A stretch of DNA of 64,000 nucleotides from Favolaschia claudopus (Eukaryota > Basidiomycota > Agaricomycetes > Agaricales > Mycenaceae). Where the stretch lies: assembly GCA_037176885.1 (NCBI GenBank), contig JAWWNJ010000040.1:1612001-1676000 (forward strand), given 5' to 3'. Below, in pieces: positions 22,420 to 32,330 of the stretch. The notes under the pieces were generated by a model that searched no databases, was not told the DNA's origin, and saw nothing but the letters and a program-made list of their open reading frames with translations. Position 1 is the stretch's first letter. Every line of letters starts with the position of its first letter. The translations under genes and the position numbers were made by a program.

Positions 22420-22940
22420 TTAGCGGTATATGTGTACCAATTCAGCCTTCCCATGCGCTCACAGCTTGCGTTACATGCGAACCAGGTCCAGCGTATACCT
22501 TCGCTTACGATTTCGCGTTATATCCGCTCTACACTTATATGCGCTCTACACTGGCACTTACATGCGCTTCAATACGATTCGCGTTATATCCGCACGAGAC
22601 CAGCGCCTACCTGCGCCTACGATTACGCTATATCTGCACTGGTTGCGCGCATACAAGCGTATCTGGCGTTAGATCCGCCCCAGTCCAACGCCTACTCGCG
22701 CCTCCGATTACGAGTTATATCCTCACTAGTCCTGCGCATACATGCGCCTACGAGTTCTGAAATGGCGTTATATCCGCCCCAATCCATTATGCATTACAAT
22801 CTTCATGTCCGGCGTTACATCCGCCCCAGTCCAGCGCGCATTCGCACCTCCGCCTATGCGTGACAATCTTTATGTCCTCATTTATCCAGTGCTTACCTGC
22901 GCCTACGATCTACTCTACATCTACCATTTGCTTGTGCCTA
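22420..22940. repeat. Degenerate minisatellite
   Basis: Irregular tandem units of roughly 50-70 bp share gcgttatatccgc, cagtccagcgcctac and tgcgcctacgatt. The long frames through it (for example 22015-22863 +) are repeat read-through rather than genes. Confidence 0.65.
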
Positions 22941-23937
22941 AAATCCCGAGCGAACTTAGAAGCGCGTAGCTTCTCTCATGAATCAACTCTCTTGGTTTTG
23001 AATTGTGCTCTCAATGACAAGTTCAAAGTCGCTCCAGCCCGTATACTTGGGATGTTCCGTCGATTCGTCGGTCCATTATTGTGGACGCATTGTTAGCACC
23101 AATTCAAGTATACCGTTTTTGTTCGGTTTGCCTTGAGCGTAGTACCATACCTCGGTGGTCATTGAGCTACCGAAATCCGACTCTGCCAAATGTCTGGAAC
23201 GTGCCTCATGGTTCTCGCCTTACAGAGTCAAATGTGGTAGTATTTGGCGTGTGTTATCCTGCCGAACGTCTATCATACAGTGGTACTCGTGTACCCATTC
23301 AAGTACAGATGGGATCGCCTGCATGAATACGTTCCGTGGTTAATTGCCCCGCTTTCTGGTTTGAAAATATTTTTCAACAAGGTGGGTTTTTCTCGTTGAT
23401 CTAGACTGGCCATCGCCTCGAGTTACCTTCGTTTGGATTCCGATTTACCTTCTCTTCGCGCTATAGCGATGAACAAAGTATTTTCCTTACCCTCGGCTTT
23501 ACTTCTGCTGGGCTTCCTATTTAGTGTGATTTTGCGCTAAAGCGAACATTGAAAATGTTTTCCGACAGGCGTTTCTCGCTGATCTATACTGACCCTTGCC
23601 TGGATTTATGTACTTCCATTGGATTTCCGATTTACCATGGTTTTCCGCCGCTAAAGATGAACTATGACTTTCGTCCGGCATTCTTATTGTCTGCCCCACT
23701 GACTCAAGAGCGGGCTCGAGGTAGGTGTTTCCCTTCGAGTTGAACTAACCTCCAGCTAAACTTACCTTCCTTACCTGTACATTTTACGATGCTCTCGCTC
23801 TAGAAAGTGATGAACTACGATTTTCTTCCCACACCGTGATTACGTGCTATTGCGTTGAATCCGCAGATTCGCAAATCCGCATCAACTTGAACTGGTGTGA
23901 GTATTATTGCGTTGAATGCTCAAATCCGCATTCACTT
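22941..23937. repeat. Two to three diverged copies of a roughly 185-bp unit
   Basis: The blocks at about 23358 and 23541 share ttgaaaat, ttctcg(t/c)tgatct, ggatt(t)ccgatttacc and a (g/t)ctaaagatgaac-like tail; a weaker third copy follows at about 23780. No gene is supported. Confidence 0.45.
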
Positions 23938-23939
23938 TA

Positions 23940-25001
23940 CAGCTGTTCCAGAAAACCTTGAGACTTTTCAAAAAAATTGTGCGAGTGCGAAATTTGATCT
24001 GAGTGATAAGCCGCACCATATATGGTAGTATGTCCGACGGGGCTCCGAGATCCGTTCCCATTTAGGAAATAATGACGCTGTGCTGTAAACTTGAAGAACT
24101 TTATAGCAGAGCATCATCGCTATCCATCGGTATCTCATCTCATTATATGGTCTTCCGCCACATCAGCGACGACCTCAAAGAGCGTGCTCTCTGGCTACTT
24201 GACCATGATTATCTCACTGAGGATGTTTGTGACATCCTTGGTGTCTCTCGCGCCAGCCTCTTCCGCTGGAGGGAGAATCAGGAAAACTATGGCACAGTCA
24301 GAGCACCTTCAATTGCTGTCCGCGGACGCCCTCGCATCCTCAATGCAGACCAAACCCACGACCTGTTCACACTCCTTGCAGAGTCTCCCGAATTATATCT
24401 CGACGAGATTGTAGATTGGATAGTGGTTACCCAGGACACCGGGATCTCTCGCTCCGCTGTTGACCAACTTATCCGGGATACGGGAGTCTCATACAAAATA
24501 TTACGACGGGCAGCGTCAGAGCGCGATGATGTTGCTCGTGCTGAGTGGCTACAGGAGATTCAGTCTACCTTCATCTCTTCGATGATCGTGACCGCTGATG
24601 AGTCGAGCAAAGACGACAGGACCATTTTCCGGAAGAGAGGCCGAGCTCCTGTTGGCCAGCGTGCAGAGATTGACGCAGATTTTGTACGCGGGGAACGCTA
24701 CAGCATTCTTGCTGCTATTACTATTGATGGATATTTGGCTGAGCTAGGGCTGCTTGACAGGTCCGTTATATCATTATACTGTGGTGGAGGATGCTCGTAG
24801 GCTGGCGGCGGTGCGCGCTGAAAGCGACGAGGGTATTCAGACATGGCGAAGAAGGTGAAAAAAATGACAGCTCAATGAATGCCACGGTCGGACGTAACGG
24901 CCGTCGGACATACTACCATATATGGTGCGGCTTATCACTCAGATCAAATTTCGCACTCGCACAATTTTTTTGAAAAGTCTCAAGGTTTTCTGGAACAGCT
25001 G
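23940..25001 (+). mobile_element. Tc1/mariner-type element, 1,062 bp, with about 100-bp near-perfect TIRs
   Basis: The ends start cagctgttccagaaaacctt and remain inverted copies for about 100 bp (23940-24040 and 24900-25001), with TA on both sides (23938-23939, 25002-25003). It encodes a truncated transposase. Confidence 0.92.
24072..24800 (+). pseudogene. Truncated Tc1/mariner transposase (DDE_3 family), C-terminal half missing
   Basis: The plus frame from ATG 24072 gives 242 residues. Residues about 28-75 form the HTH DNA-binding region (SDDLKERALWLLDHDYLTED, GVSRASLFRWR), followed by a GRPR hinge and a second HTH (LDEIVDWIVVTQDTGISRSA). The catalytic start has the first Asp (MIVTADESSKDDR) and the typical GRAPVGQRA and FVRGERYSILAAI blocks. 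The frame then runs into GLLDRSVISLYC and stops. The second Asp (LDNCRIHH-type block) and the third acidic residue are deleted, so no cleavage activity is possible. The protein might still bind the terminal repeats. It fills most of the element between the TIRs. Confidence 0.85.
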
Positions 25002-25003
25002 TA

Positions 25004-27567
25004 ACTGGTGTGAGTATTACTATACTTAAATCGACTGCCTCCTCTTCGAATTCCTTCAAGTTCCTTCACAATTTCTGCTCTCTGAATACCCCTCCATCTC
25101 GGTTCACCGAACTCTATGTCTCTATGTTCGTGCTTACTTTTGCCCCCGATTCCGAGATTGCGTTTTCGTTTATCCGACTTTGGCCTGATCTACATAAGTA
25201 CGCTTCGCAGTCAGTCTCCCATCAAAACCTGTCGACACCAACGTACGACAATCCACGTCGCTTCGACGTTGATTTGTGACGAGGTTCCCTGATGCTACCA
25301 GGACCATTGAGTCATTGACATCAATTTGGCTCGCATTATTACTCCCATTATGATTGTGGCTCAATTCCTCCAATGCCTGGTGATCCCGCTTGGATCCCGC
25401 CATTCAATGTTCAGCAGTTTTCTAAATACCTGATGGGTGGCTTGCTGGGTCGATTCATCTTCGACCTACCCTGCTTTCCAATCTAAATTTATGAATATTG
25501 ATTCAGGCTTCACATTGGGGCATACTGCTCGGACTCTCGTCTTTTGTTCTATGCATTCTTTCTCCTACATAACAATACTGTTAGCGCCTCTACTTGCGCT
25601 TACAACAGTCTGTTAAAATTTTATTATGACCTGCAGGCAGCCATTTGAGTCCTAGTATTCTTGGCAACCATATTCTTTGCCCAATCTTTGCCGATCTTTG
25701 AAGACGGAACGGAGAGGAATAATTCTCTCAATCACCCATGCTCGATAGTCTCCTTATTCATCGGAGTTTCTGACCTCAGCTTATCGCTACATTCATCGAA
25801 TTTCTCTGTCGAATTGCACTTCTGCATGGTATGGTTGCGGACCGAACTTCGTGACAAGTCGCAGTCCCAATTTGGTAATTGATACTGTCACGTCAGTTTC
25901 CATTGAGACATCCTGGGATTGTGTAAATAGCATTGCAAGAAGGTAATCTACAAATGTACTGGAGCAAAACTTCGAAAAATCGGTTTTCCGGCAATTTCGC
26001 GCTTTTGATTGCGGATCACTCGGACCGGTGGCTGTGCAGCAGCATCAATGTCGCCTGGCCATTGCCGATTTCTTGGTTAGGATATTTCACTTTCACTGTG
26101 GGGTCCGGAAGAAGGAGTCCGGGGCTGCAGAGGCAGAATGGCAGAGAAAGACTTGATTACCTGCCTCAAACTCGCGAGTTTAGTACATACAATTTTGGTT
26201 TTTCGCTGTTCAAATTTCGCGTTTTGTAACCCTAAGTTAGGACTACCTCCGATTCCTCTGAAATAAAAATTTCACCTATAAACCATACCCTACTGCCAAA
26301 TCTCGAATCCCGAAGGATTTTGAGCAAAATTGGGACTGGTCATGAAGTTTTGGCCGCAACCATACATATTCACATTATAATTATTCACTAATTTGTCGGA
26401 TAATTGTGCTAGTATGCATGCCCACCTTTACTTTCAATTATCAAGCTTCATCACTGTATGTGTTCGACGCTCACGCCATTGGTTTTGTGCATACTTTAAA
26501 TTCCCTCCCAACTTCGGTTGTGTTTCGATCTTCTTCACCTTTGAGTCGCTACTTTACTCGAGCCGACTTCACTCATGCTCAATTATGTGGTCCATACTCT
26601 ACATGGCGGCTCTGCCGACTTTATCCAATGTGTTGCATGCCCTACGATATATTGCTTCATGGCTTTACTATTATTGACTTGGGGTTTTACTAATGACTCT
26701 GTTTCAGTCCGAGATCGAGTTCTTAAATTTTCGGTTATATTTATTTCACGTTCGATTCCATGCACCTCGTAGGAACCTCTGGCAAGTCATCGCACTCGGA
26801 GACAAAATATTTGTGTCTGCAGGTGTCTATGATATAATTCTCGTACTGTTTCTATATTCAAGCTACCGCGAAAAGGCGGACCCCCATACCAAAGGTCTAC
26901 TTTCCACCCTACACCTAACAGCTCCTTCTATTGGCTTCCGTGGCGTAGCAGTTTCTGGCTTCCTTGGAAAAGCTGCTCTGAGCCGCACCGGCAAAAAATC
27001 CTGAATACTCTCCATCCCAAATTTGTAAAAGTCGGGGATTCTTCGAGGCCTTATCCTGAACTCTTGACGATGTTTCCGATTCCCGATCTGTCAACTCCTA
27101 CTGACACCCACCCCGAACTACGTGTTCTCCCATTATTATTGCACAGGTCAAGGTTTCCTCGATGCATTTCGAATTTGTGTGGGCCGCTATATCTTCGTTT
27201 TGAACCCACTGTTATTGTCATAGCTTGGTCTTACAATCCCTCTCCTCCTACCCTTTTCCTGCCGCCGGCGATGGAGGATATCAAACGTTTAATTTGGAGC
27301 TGGCTAACAGCCACAAGTTGATTCTTCTGATATACATAAGTACAACTTATTTTCTCTACGATAACGCCACATTTATTTTGGCTTGAACTCGGGGCTCGAC
27401 TCGACAACTCCTACACTTTCTGCTATCTACTTTGCGTTGCCAGTACTGCGACGACTCACTGACAACGTCAACATCAATGATTTGCACTCTTGACCTCTCC
27501 GAGTCTTTGATCATACCTAAAATTATTCGCCATTGGCCTAATTCTCTTTTATCTCACCTTGTTTTAT
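25004..27567. other. Unassigned region, no supported gene
   Basis: C/T-rich plus strand with short frames only. The one structured item is 25833-25960, repeated at 48236-48370. Confidence 0.5.
25833..25960. repeat. Dispersed repeat, copy 1 (about 130 bp)
   Basis: Shares gcggaccgaactt, gtgacaagtc, tttggtaattga, actgtcac and agaaggtaatct in the same order with 48236-48370. The second copy lies just downstream of an LRR-like gene. Confidence 0.6.
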
Positions 27568-28256
27568 CAGTGTTGGACTTAAGGCTTAACCCTTAACTTA
27601 AGTTAAGGCTTAATTTGCCCTTAAGTTCAGGCCTTAACTTCAGTCTCGAACGATCCTAAGCCTTAATTAAGGGTTAATGATGAATTACATAATGTCACGT
27701 AATTTTTTCTCCTCACCTTCCCTGCCAATATCTTGCCCCATCTGCCTCTCCCCTCGCCGCTGGAGAATGCCCGCTTCCAAAGGAAAATTGTGGGAATTTT
27801 TTCACAAAGGAGAGAAGCAAAATGCATCACATTATAAGGCCTATTGTCTAGGCTGCATCAATGTTTACCGCCCGGCCGATACCGATCCCAATATTCTTGG
27901 GGGAGACTGGTTTGCACTTGGTGAGTCGCTGTTAAGACTACATTCAGCCGAGGTGATATGTTGGCTAAATCTACTTCACAGCACTTGGCCAGGTCCAGCC
28001 GGTGCTCGGTGAAAGGAAGGCCAAAAAGTGCCCATATGCATCCACGAGAGCGCGGGAGGTGGCTCAGAACAGTAAGGAAGCTTGATGATGTGGAACACTG
28101 GGGAATTGCGATGTTTTTTGTAGCGCCCACGCGCCAAAAAGAAATTTAGTTTACCCTTAGCTTGACCCTTAACTTGACCTTAATAATAAGCCCTAATTAA
28201 GGTTAAGGCCTTAACTTCAAATTTGACCCTTATTAAGGCCTTAAATTCCAACACTG
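27568..28256 (+). mobile_element. hAT-type element (TTAAGG family) carrying a transposase 5' remnant
   Basis: Ends are cagtgttgga and tccaacactg inverted. Subterminal DNA is packed with ttaaggcttaaccctt words in both orientations. The left flank is tgttttat; the right flank is tgt-aacagt-tttat, as if a 6-bp insertion split the 8-bp target copy. It shares ends and subterminal words with 28669, 46590 and 55907. Confidence 0.75.
27762..28072 (+). pseudogene. BED zinc-finger exon of a hAT transposase
   Basis: A plus-strand segment includes GKLWEFFHKGEKQNASHYK followed by AYCLGCINVYRPAD, the BED-type finger that starts basidiomycete hAT transposases. A GTGAGT..CAG intron (about 27919-27979) leads to a second short exon with LGQVQPVLGERKAKKCPYAS, then a stop. 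Everything after the DNA-binding domain, including the catalytic core, is gone. The element has kept only a potential terminal-repeat-binding domain, a layout that could titrate or repress the active transposase; that role is speculation. Confidence 0.6.
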
Positions 28257-28660
28257 TGTAACAGTTTTATAGCGGTGATCCGCTTCCATTCATCTGATTT
28301 TAATTGCGGTATGTACTTCATGCTACGTCAACATCGTAATTTCCCACCAGAGCTCAAGATTTTCAGCATTTCGAGCTATGGAATTTCATCAGCCGCCTTC
28401 TTCTGGGTTAGCCGTGGTCTCTGGAGATGCCTCGTCTGGCGTCTTTTTCTCTTGGGTGCCTTCTCGTTGCCCACGACCTGGAGATCAGCCGGGTAGATTT
28501 CCGCCGGCTGTCTTCTCCTCACCCAGACCGAACTACGGCTGCCCTGACTCTGATAAATATTCCTAGACAATGAAGTGACAATCACCTACAATTTTTGTCA
28601 TGTAGTCGAAGGGATAGCATGAGGTTGGAAGCCGCTGAAGCTTTTGCGAAGTTGGAACCA
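28257..28660. other. Unassigned, no supported gene
   Basis: Short overlapping frames only. Its last eight bases, 28661-28668, are the left target copy of the next element. Confidence 0.4.
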
Positions 28661-28668
28661 AGCTCCCC

Positions 28669-29207
28669 CAGTGTTCGCCCTAAGGGATAAGGCCTTATTA
28701 AGGTTAACATAAGCCTTAAGCACAGGCCCCCGAGGTATCCAGGGCTTAAGAGCCCTTAAGCGTGAAGCCGAGTGTCGTGCCGACAGCCCGGATATCTCCG
28801 GCTCCAGTGCCAAGCAACCATCCGATCATATGTGGCTGTCGGGATTCTCGGCCTTGGGCATTTTGCATCCTCCATCGGAACAAGATCGATGCCATGCCGG
28901 CGCCGCCTGAGATACTGAATAAAATAATTGATGGGGGTGTCATTAAATTCATCGATCCTCTCCGGCTGCTCAGAAATTTGGTAACATCCAAAGGAACTGA
29001 CCTTAACATGAAACAGCTGAAGATTGGAAGTGCTTGGTATGGTCCAATATATACCCTCCACTGAAAATTTGCGCCTGTTGGAGTGTGGGAACTACCTACC
29101 TAAAATAGAAATTAAGGCTTCAAGGTCTTAAGGGTTATTGAGGGATAAGGCTTAATAAGCCTTAAGGGTTGGCCAGACCCGAATTTAAGGCTTAAGGGCG
29201 AACACTG
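28669..29207. mobile_element. hAT-type MITE, 539 bp, target duplication AGCTCCCC
   Basis: Ends cagtgttcgccctaag inverted; 8-bp duplications at 28661-28668 and 29208-29215 match exactly. Ttaagg-rich subterminal regions; the centre (28790-28935) is shared with 46880-47030. No transposase. Confidence 0.93.
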
Positions 29208-29235
29208 AGCTCCCCTGCCAACCAAACAGAGACAA

Positions 29236-29430
29236 AGCCGTTTCCGGCAAGGGCAATGCCCGTCATCATTCCAAGGGTGATGGCAAATCGATTAAAGCCG
29301 ATGACTTCGGCCAGTAAAGCCCTGGGCAATCTGAGGCTATTTCCGGCGAAATAAAGCCCTCGAAATGACCGATTTTTCCGTCTGGGGCACTTCGCATAAT
29401 GGGTAACACGCACATGCTGTCACACCCATT
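29236..29430. repeat. Degenerate copy of the 6.4-kb/46.3-kb dispersed repeat
   Basis: Contains gccgtttccggcaagggcaa, tgatggcaaa and aatgaccgattttt in the order found at 46313-46520 (inverted). Confidence 0.6.
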
Positions 29431-29646
29431 TTTCTGCCCCTTCCCGGCCGAATTTGGGTCTCGGTCCGAAAAAAGCTGAGGGCACAGAGTGGTCTCCCTC
29501 GATGAATCCTTCCAATTTACCTCGTTCATACTGTGTGTATGTCCTGTCACAACGTCACATTTTCGACCATCTCCCTCATATCTCGAAAACGGGGACGAAA
29601 ATAAGAAATCTGTTCCGTCAATCGACGGAGAGGTGGTCTGGCTGAA

Positions 29647-29794
29647 TTCTCCCAAAATTACAAGGTGACTGAGGCAATATTGACAGAGGAGATAGAATTT
29701 TGAATCTTGTTAAATTGTAATTTTGTGAGTGGTCTGACTAGAATTCTATCTCCTCCGTCAATACTTCCCCAATCACCTTGTAATTTCGGGAGAA
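29647..29794. mobile_element. 148-bp hairpin MITE
   Basis: The arms are inverted copies starting ttctcccaaaattacaaggt, continuing through gacggaggagatagaatt to a short loop. No clear target duplication. Its right end abuts the Copia gag fragment. Confidence 0.75.
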
Positions 29795-30018
29795 CATAGT
29801 CTGTGCTCCTCCGCAGACGCCTTGTCCCCCGGCTTAGATACCGGTGAAACAATATCCCAGATTTCGATTGTCTCGTACGCTGACTTCATCCGTTTGGACC
29901 ACGGGAAGTACCCGGTTTCGTCCTTGAGGCGGTCCTCCCCGCGCGGAAAGAAAGTCCCAGCGCCGTGGGGTAAATCCCAGGAAGAAGCCGTCGAAGTTTT
30001 GGTGTCCGGATCGGGCAT
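29795..30018 (-). pseudogene. Copia gag N-terminus, truncated
   Basis: The minus frame from ATG 30018 reads MPDPDTKTSTASSWDLPHG, then YFPWSKRMKSAYETIEIWDI, the typical start of Ty1/Copia gag (the conserved W and the region before the UBN2-type gag domain). It is cut at 29795 by the hairpin MITE. It lies 160 nt downstream (minus sense) of an LTR and primer-binding-like site, the normal Copia order. No pol remains here. Confidence 0.65.
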
Positions 30019-30179
30019 GACGTGTCAGCGCTCAGCGAGAAGTCGACAAGTTTGGTGTAAAATGTGGCGGGAAGCAGGGTAGATGTGGGGAATGAGATAA
30101 TAAAGAGAGTCGTCGAGTTTTCGACAAGTAGCGGTCCGGTACTGGCTGAGATTAAGCAGAGGCGCGGTGGCCCATAACC

Positions 30180-30459
30180 TGATAGTATAAACTCAGTCGT
30201 GGAGGAAACGACTCGTGTATTATATACCTGATAGAATACAGTAAGTATAAACTACCAGGAGAATCAGTAAGCTGTAAGGACAGTAGATACGAGTGCACAT
30301 ACCTCAGTCGTGGAGGAAACGACTGAGGAATGTGACGGTGACACAAAGCTACATAAGGAATGTGTGACGCGTAACGGAACGGATTGCGAGTTGGAGAATG
30401 TAAGGTATGTACGGTAAATGGAAGAGAAATAAATACTTCAACACATCGTGACGAAAACA
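30180..30459 (-). repeat. Copia 5' LTR
   Basis: Read on the minus strand it starts TGTTTTCGTC and ends in ACTATCA, followed by GGTTATGGGCC, which is also found before the gag fragment at 51091-51101. It holds an inverted motif cctcagtcgtggaggaaacg that is present in the LTR at 48.5 kb. It is about 280 bp. The element it opened is truncated, so no target copy could be compared. Confidence 0.6.
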
Positions 30460-30721
30460 CTTCGAATGGACCCTGCCAACACAGCTAAAGTTATACTGAC
30501 AACAAACCGTCCGAACCTCGTCTACGCAACAATCCCAATGGATGGAAAGATCAGTAACCTCTCCAATCTTGACTTCCTCGCTCCGCAACCTTTCCCCCCC
30601 CAACCATATTCTCCGTCCATGCATCGTCTTCATCGACAACAAGAAGCGCGCTACGAAAATTGAAAACTATCTCAACGAACGTTTGCCCCCAGAGCTAGAT
30701 TCTAAGCGTCCTTTTCGAAAG

Positions 30722-31402
30722 CACTGTGCAGTCAAAGTATCATGAAATTCCTCATGTTTTTCACGACGATTCATTAGAAAGTTCACGATGAATTGTCACG
30801 AAATTCATGATGCACTCTTGAAATTCACGACGCAACATCATGAAAGTGCATCGTGAAATTCATCACGGTTATGGGAACATTCATGACGTTATTTTCATGA
30901 TGTTTTGTTGTGGATTCATAACGATAACATCATGATTTTGGCAGTGAAAAGGAGCAAAAATTTTGAAAGGAATATATCGACACCAGACAGACTCGAACAC
31001 ACGACCTCAAGCTGTTACTGGCAAAGGCAGCCAGAGGCATACATCCAAGTCAGCCAAGATGGAATTATTAAGAGTAGCATGTTACACCATATATGCAGCT
31101 ACATCGAGTGAATCCGACTACTGAACCCACATCAAGGGGTAGATGATGTGTGAGTAGGATATTGAGTACATTTTGTACTCAACAACCTGGCTAGTGGACT
31201 TAGCAAAAATTCGACAGTCTTGCATGATGAAATTCATGATGTTTTGTCATGAATTTATATGCTCATCACCTAATGTAAAAATGAGTTTCTGAGCATCGTG
31301 AAAGGCATCTTGAATTTCATGATGTGGTTCATGACAAAACATCAGGAATCTTGAAATTCCTCATTATTGTTTTGAATTTCATGACAAATACTTCGCACAG
31401 TG
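30722..31402. mobile_element. CACTA-like non-autonomous element, 681 bp
   Basis: Ends cactgtgc...agtat...tcatgaaattc are inverted copies; AAG flanks both sides (30719-30721 and 31403-31405), a 3-bp duplication typical of CACTA (EnSpm). Subterminal regions hold many attcatga/tcatgaat words, as in CACTA transposase-binding arrays. No transposase. A truncated relative ends at 38254. Confidence 0.75.
30975..31060 (-). ncRNA. tRNA-like segment inside the CACTA-like element
   Basis: On the minus strand an A box TGGCTGACTTGG (31045-31056) and a B box GTGTTCGAGTC (30990-31000) are about 45 nt apart. The full cloverleaf is not convincing. It is probably a SINE head captured by the element. Confidence 0.45.
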
Positions 31403-31440
31403 AAGTTTCATTCTGAGTGTCGGAAAATCCGAATTTACCT

Positions 31441-31565
31441 GATCAAGCTTGACGAGGCTTGACGGAGGTATCAAGCTTGATCAGGCTCCCAGTGCCGTTG
31501 ATCAACTGATGTCAAGCTTGATCAAGTAGGGTCAAGCCATATCAACCACTGTCAAGTAGTATCAG
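31441..31565. repeat. Cluster of TC(A)AAGCTTGA palindromic words
   Basis: The word tcaagcttgatca and its derivatives (gatcaagcttgac, gtcaagc) recur seven or more times in 125 bp. Function unknown. Confidence 0.55.
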
Positions 31566-31713
31566 GATGAGGCCGAAAAACTGCTCCAACACACCCTATG
31601 TACTTAGACTTTCATTCTTGAAGTATACAATGTCCATGTAAGCTCACATCATAAAGATATGGGAAGTGAATTTGTGAATTCATGACCGACATATATTATA
31701 ATTCAATTGAAGA

Positions 31714-32223
31714 CAAGGGGGTGTCGGGATTCGAAACTCGGATATCGGGTCGACTTATTTTTTAAGCCCTCGGCCAGACCCCCCCTCCCCCCCTCCCCTC
31801 CTATATAGGGTAGTATATTCCCACCATTGTCAGGCTGCCGGTCAACACCCACCTCGGTAATTTCCGAAACCCACCATTTTTTATATCTGTTTCGTGCGTT
31901 TGAGAGTTTATTTGCTATAGCTAGAAGGAATTCCAGAACTTAATTTTGTGGCCTGACAACAGAAGCAAAATAATCGTTGAAACTTTGCGCTGCTTATTTA
32001 GCGTGCGAAAACTGTCCAAATCTGGAACATTATTGCTGCTTTGACAGTCAGATGGGTTTATGAGACGGAAATTTACCCTCGGACAAGTTTAAACCAATTT
32101 ACAACTGGTTTATGAGCCTTAGGAAGCTTATGAGTACTAGACACAAGAAATTTTTTAAGGACCTTCTGGAGACCCCCCCCCCTCCAACCCATGGTACAAA
32201 ATTTTAATCCCGACACCCCCTTG
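31714..32223. mobile_element. hAT-type MITE, 510 bp, target duplication ATTGAAGA
   Basis: TIR caagggggtgtcgggatt at 31714-31731, inverted at 32206-32223; 8-bp copies at 31706-31713 and 32224-32231 match. Internal C-runs, no coding capacity. Confidence 0.9.
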
Positions 32224-32330
32224 ATTGAAGATAGAATTCAATTGTTAGATCTCAGAGTCTATGGGACTACATTTGTAGGTCCAATGACATTATAAACTAC
32301 TTATGCATTCAAGACACGCACAAGTGAATA

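Larger units (their letters stand above)
30463..31420 (+). pseudogene. RecQ-type DNA helicase fragment split by a CACTA-like element
   Basis: Plus-strand residues MDPANTAKVILTTNRPNLVY, SNLSNLDFLAPQP, then, after a frame change in an 8-C run at about 30593-30600, IVFIDNKKRATKIENYLNER and LPPELDSKRPFRK. These match the helicase C-terminal lobe of RecQ-like proteins common in basidiomycete repeat regions. At 30721 the 681-bp element intervenes; immediately after it (31403) the frame resumes KFHSE, the expected continuation. The 5' part is lost at the Copia LTR. The fragment is dead. RecQ copies like this are often telomere-linked in fungi, but nothing else here proves a subtelomeric location. 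Confidence 0.65.

Noticed and set aside
22015..22863. 282-codon frame
   Set aside because: Runs through a CT microsatellite, a MITE and a minisatellite; no domain and the frame repeats with the DNA units.
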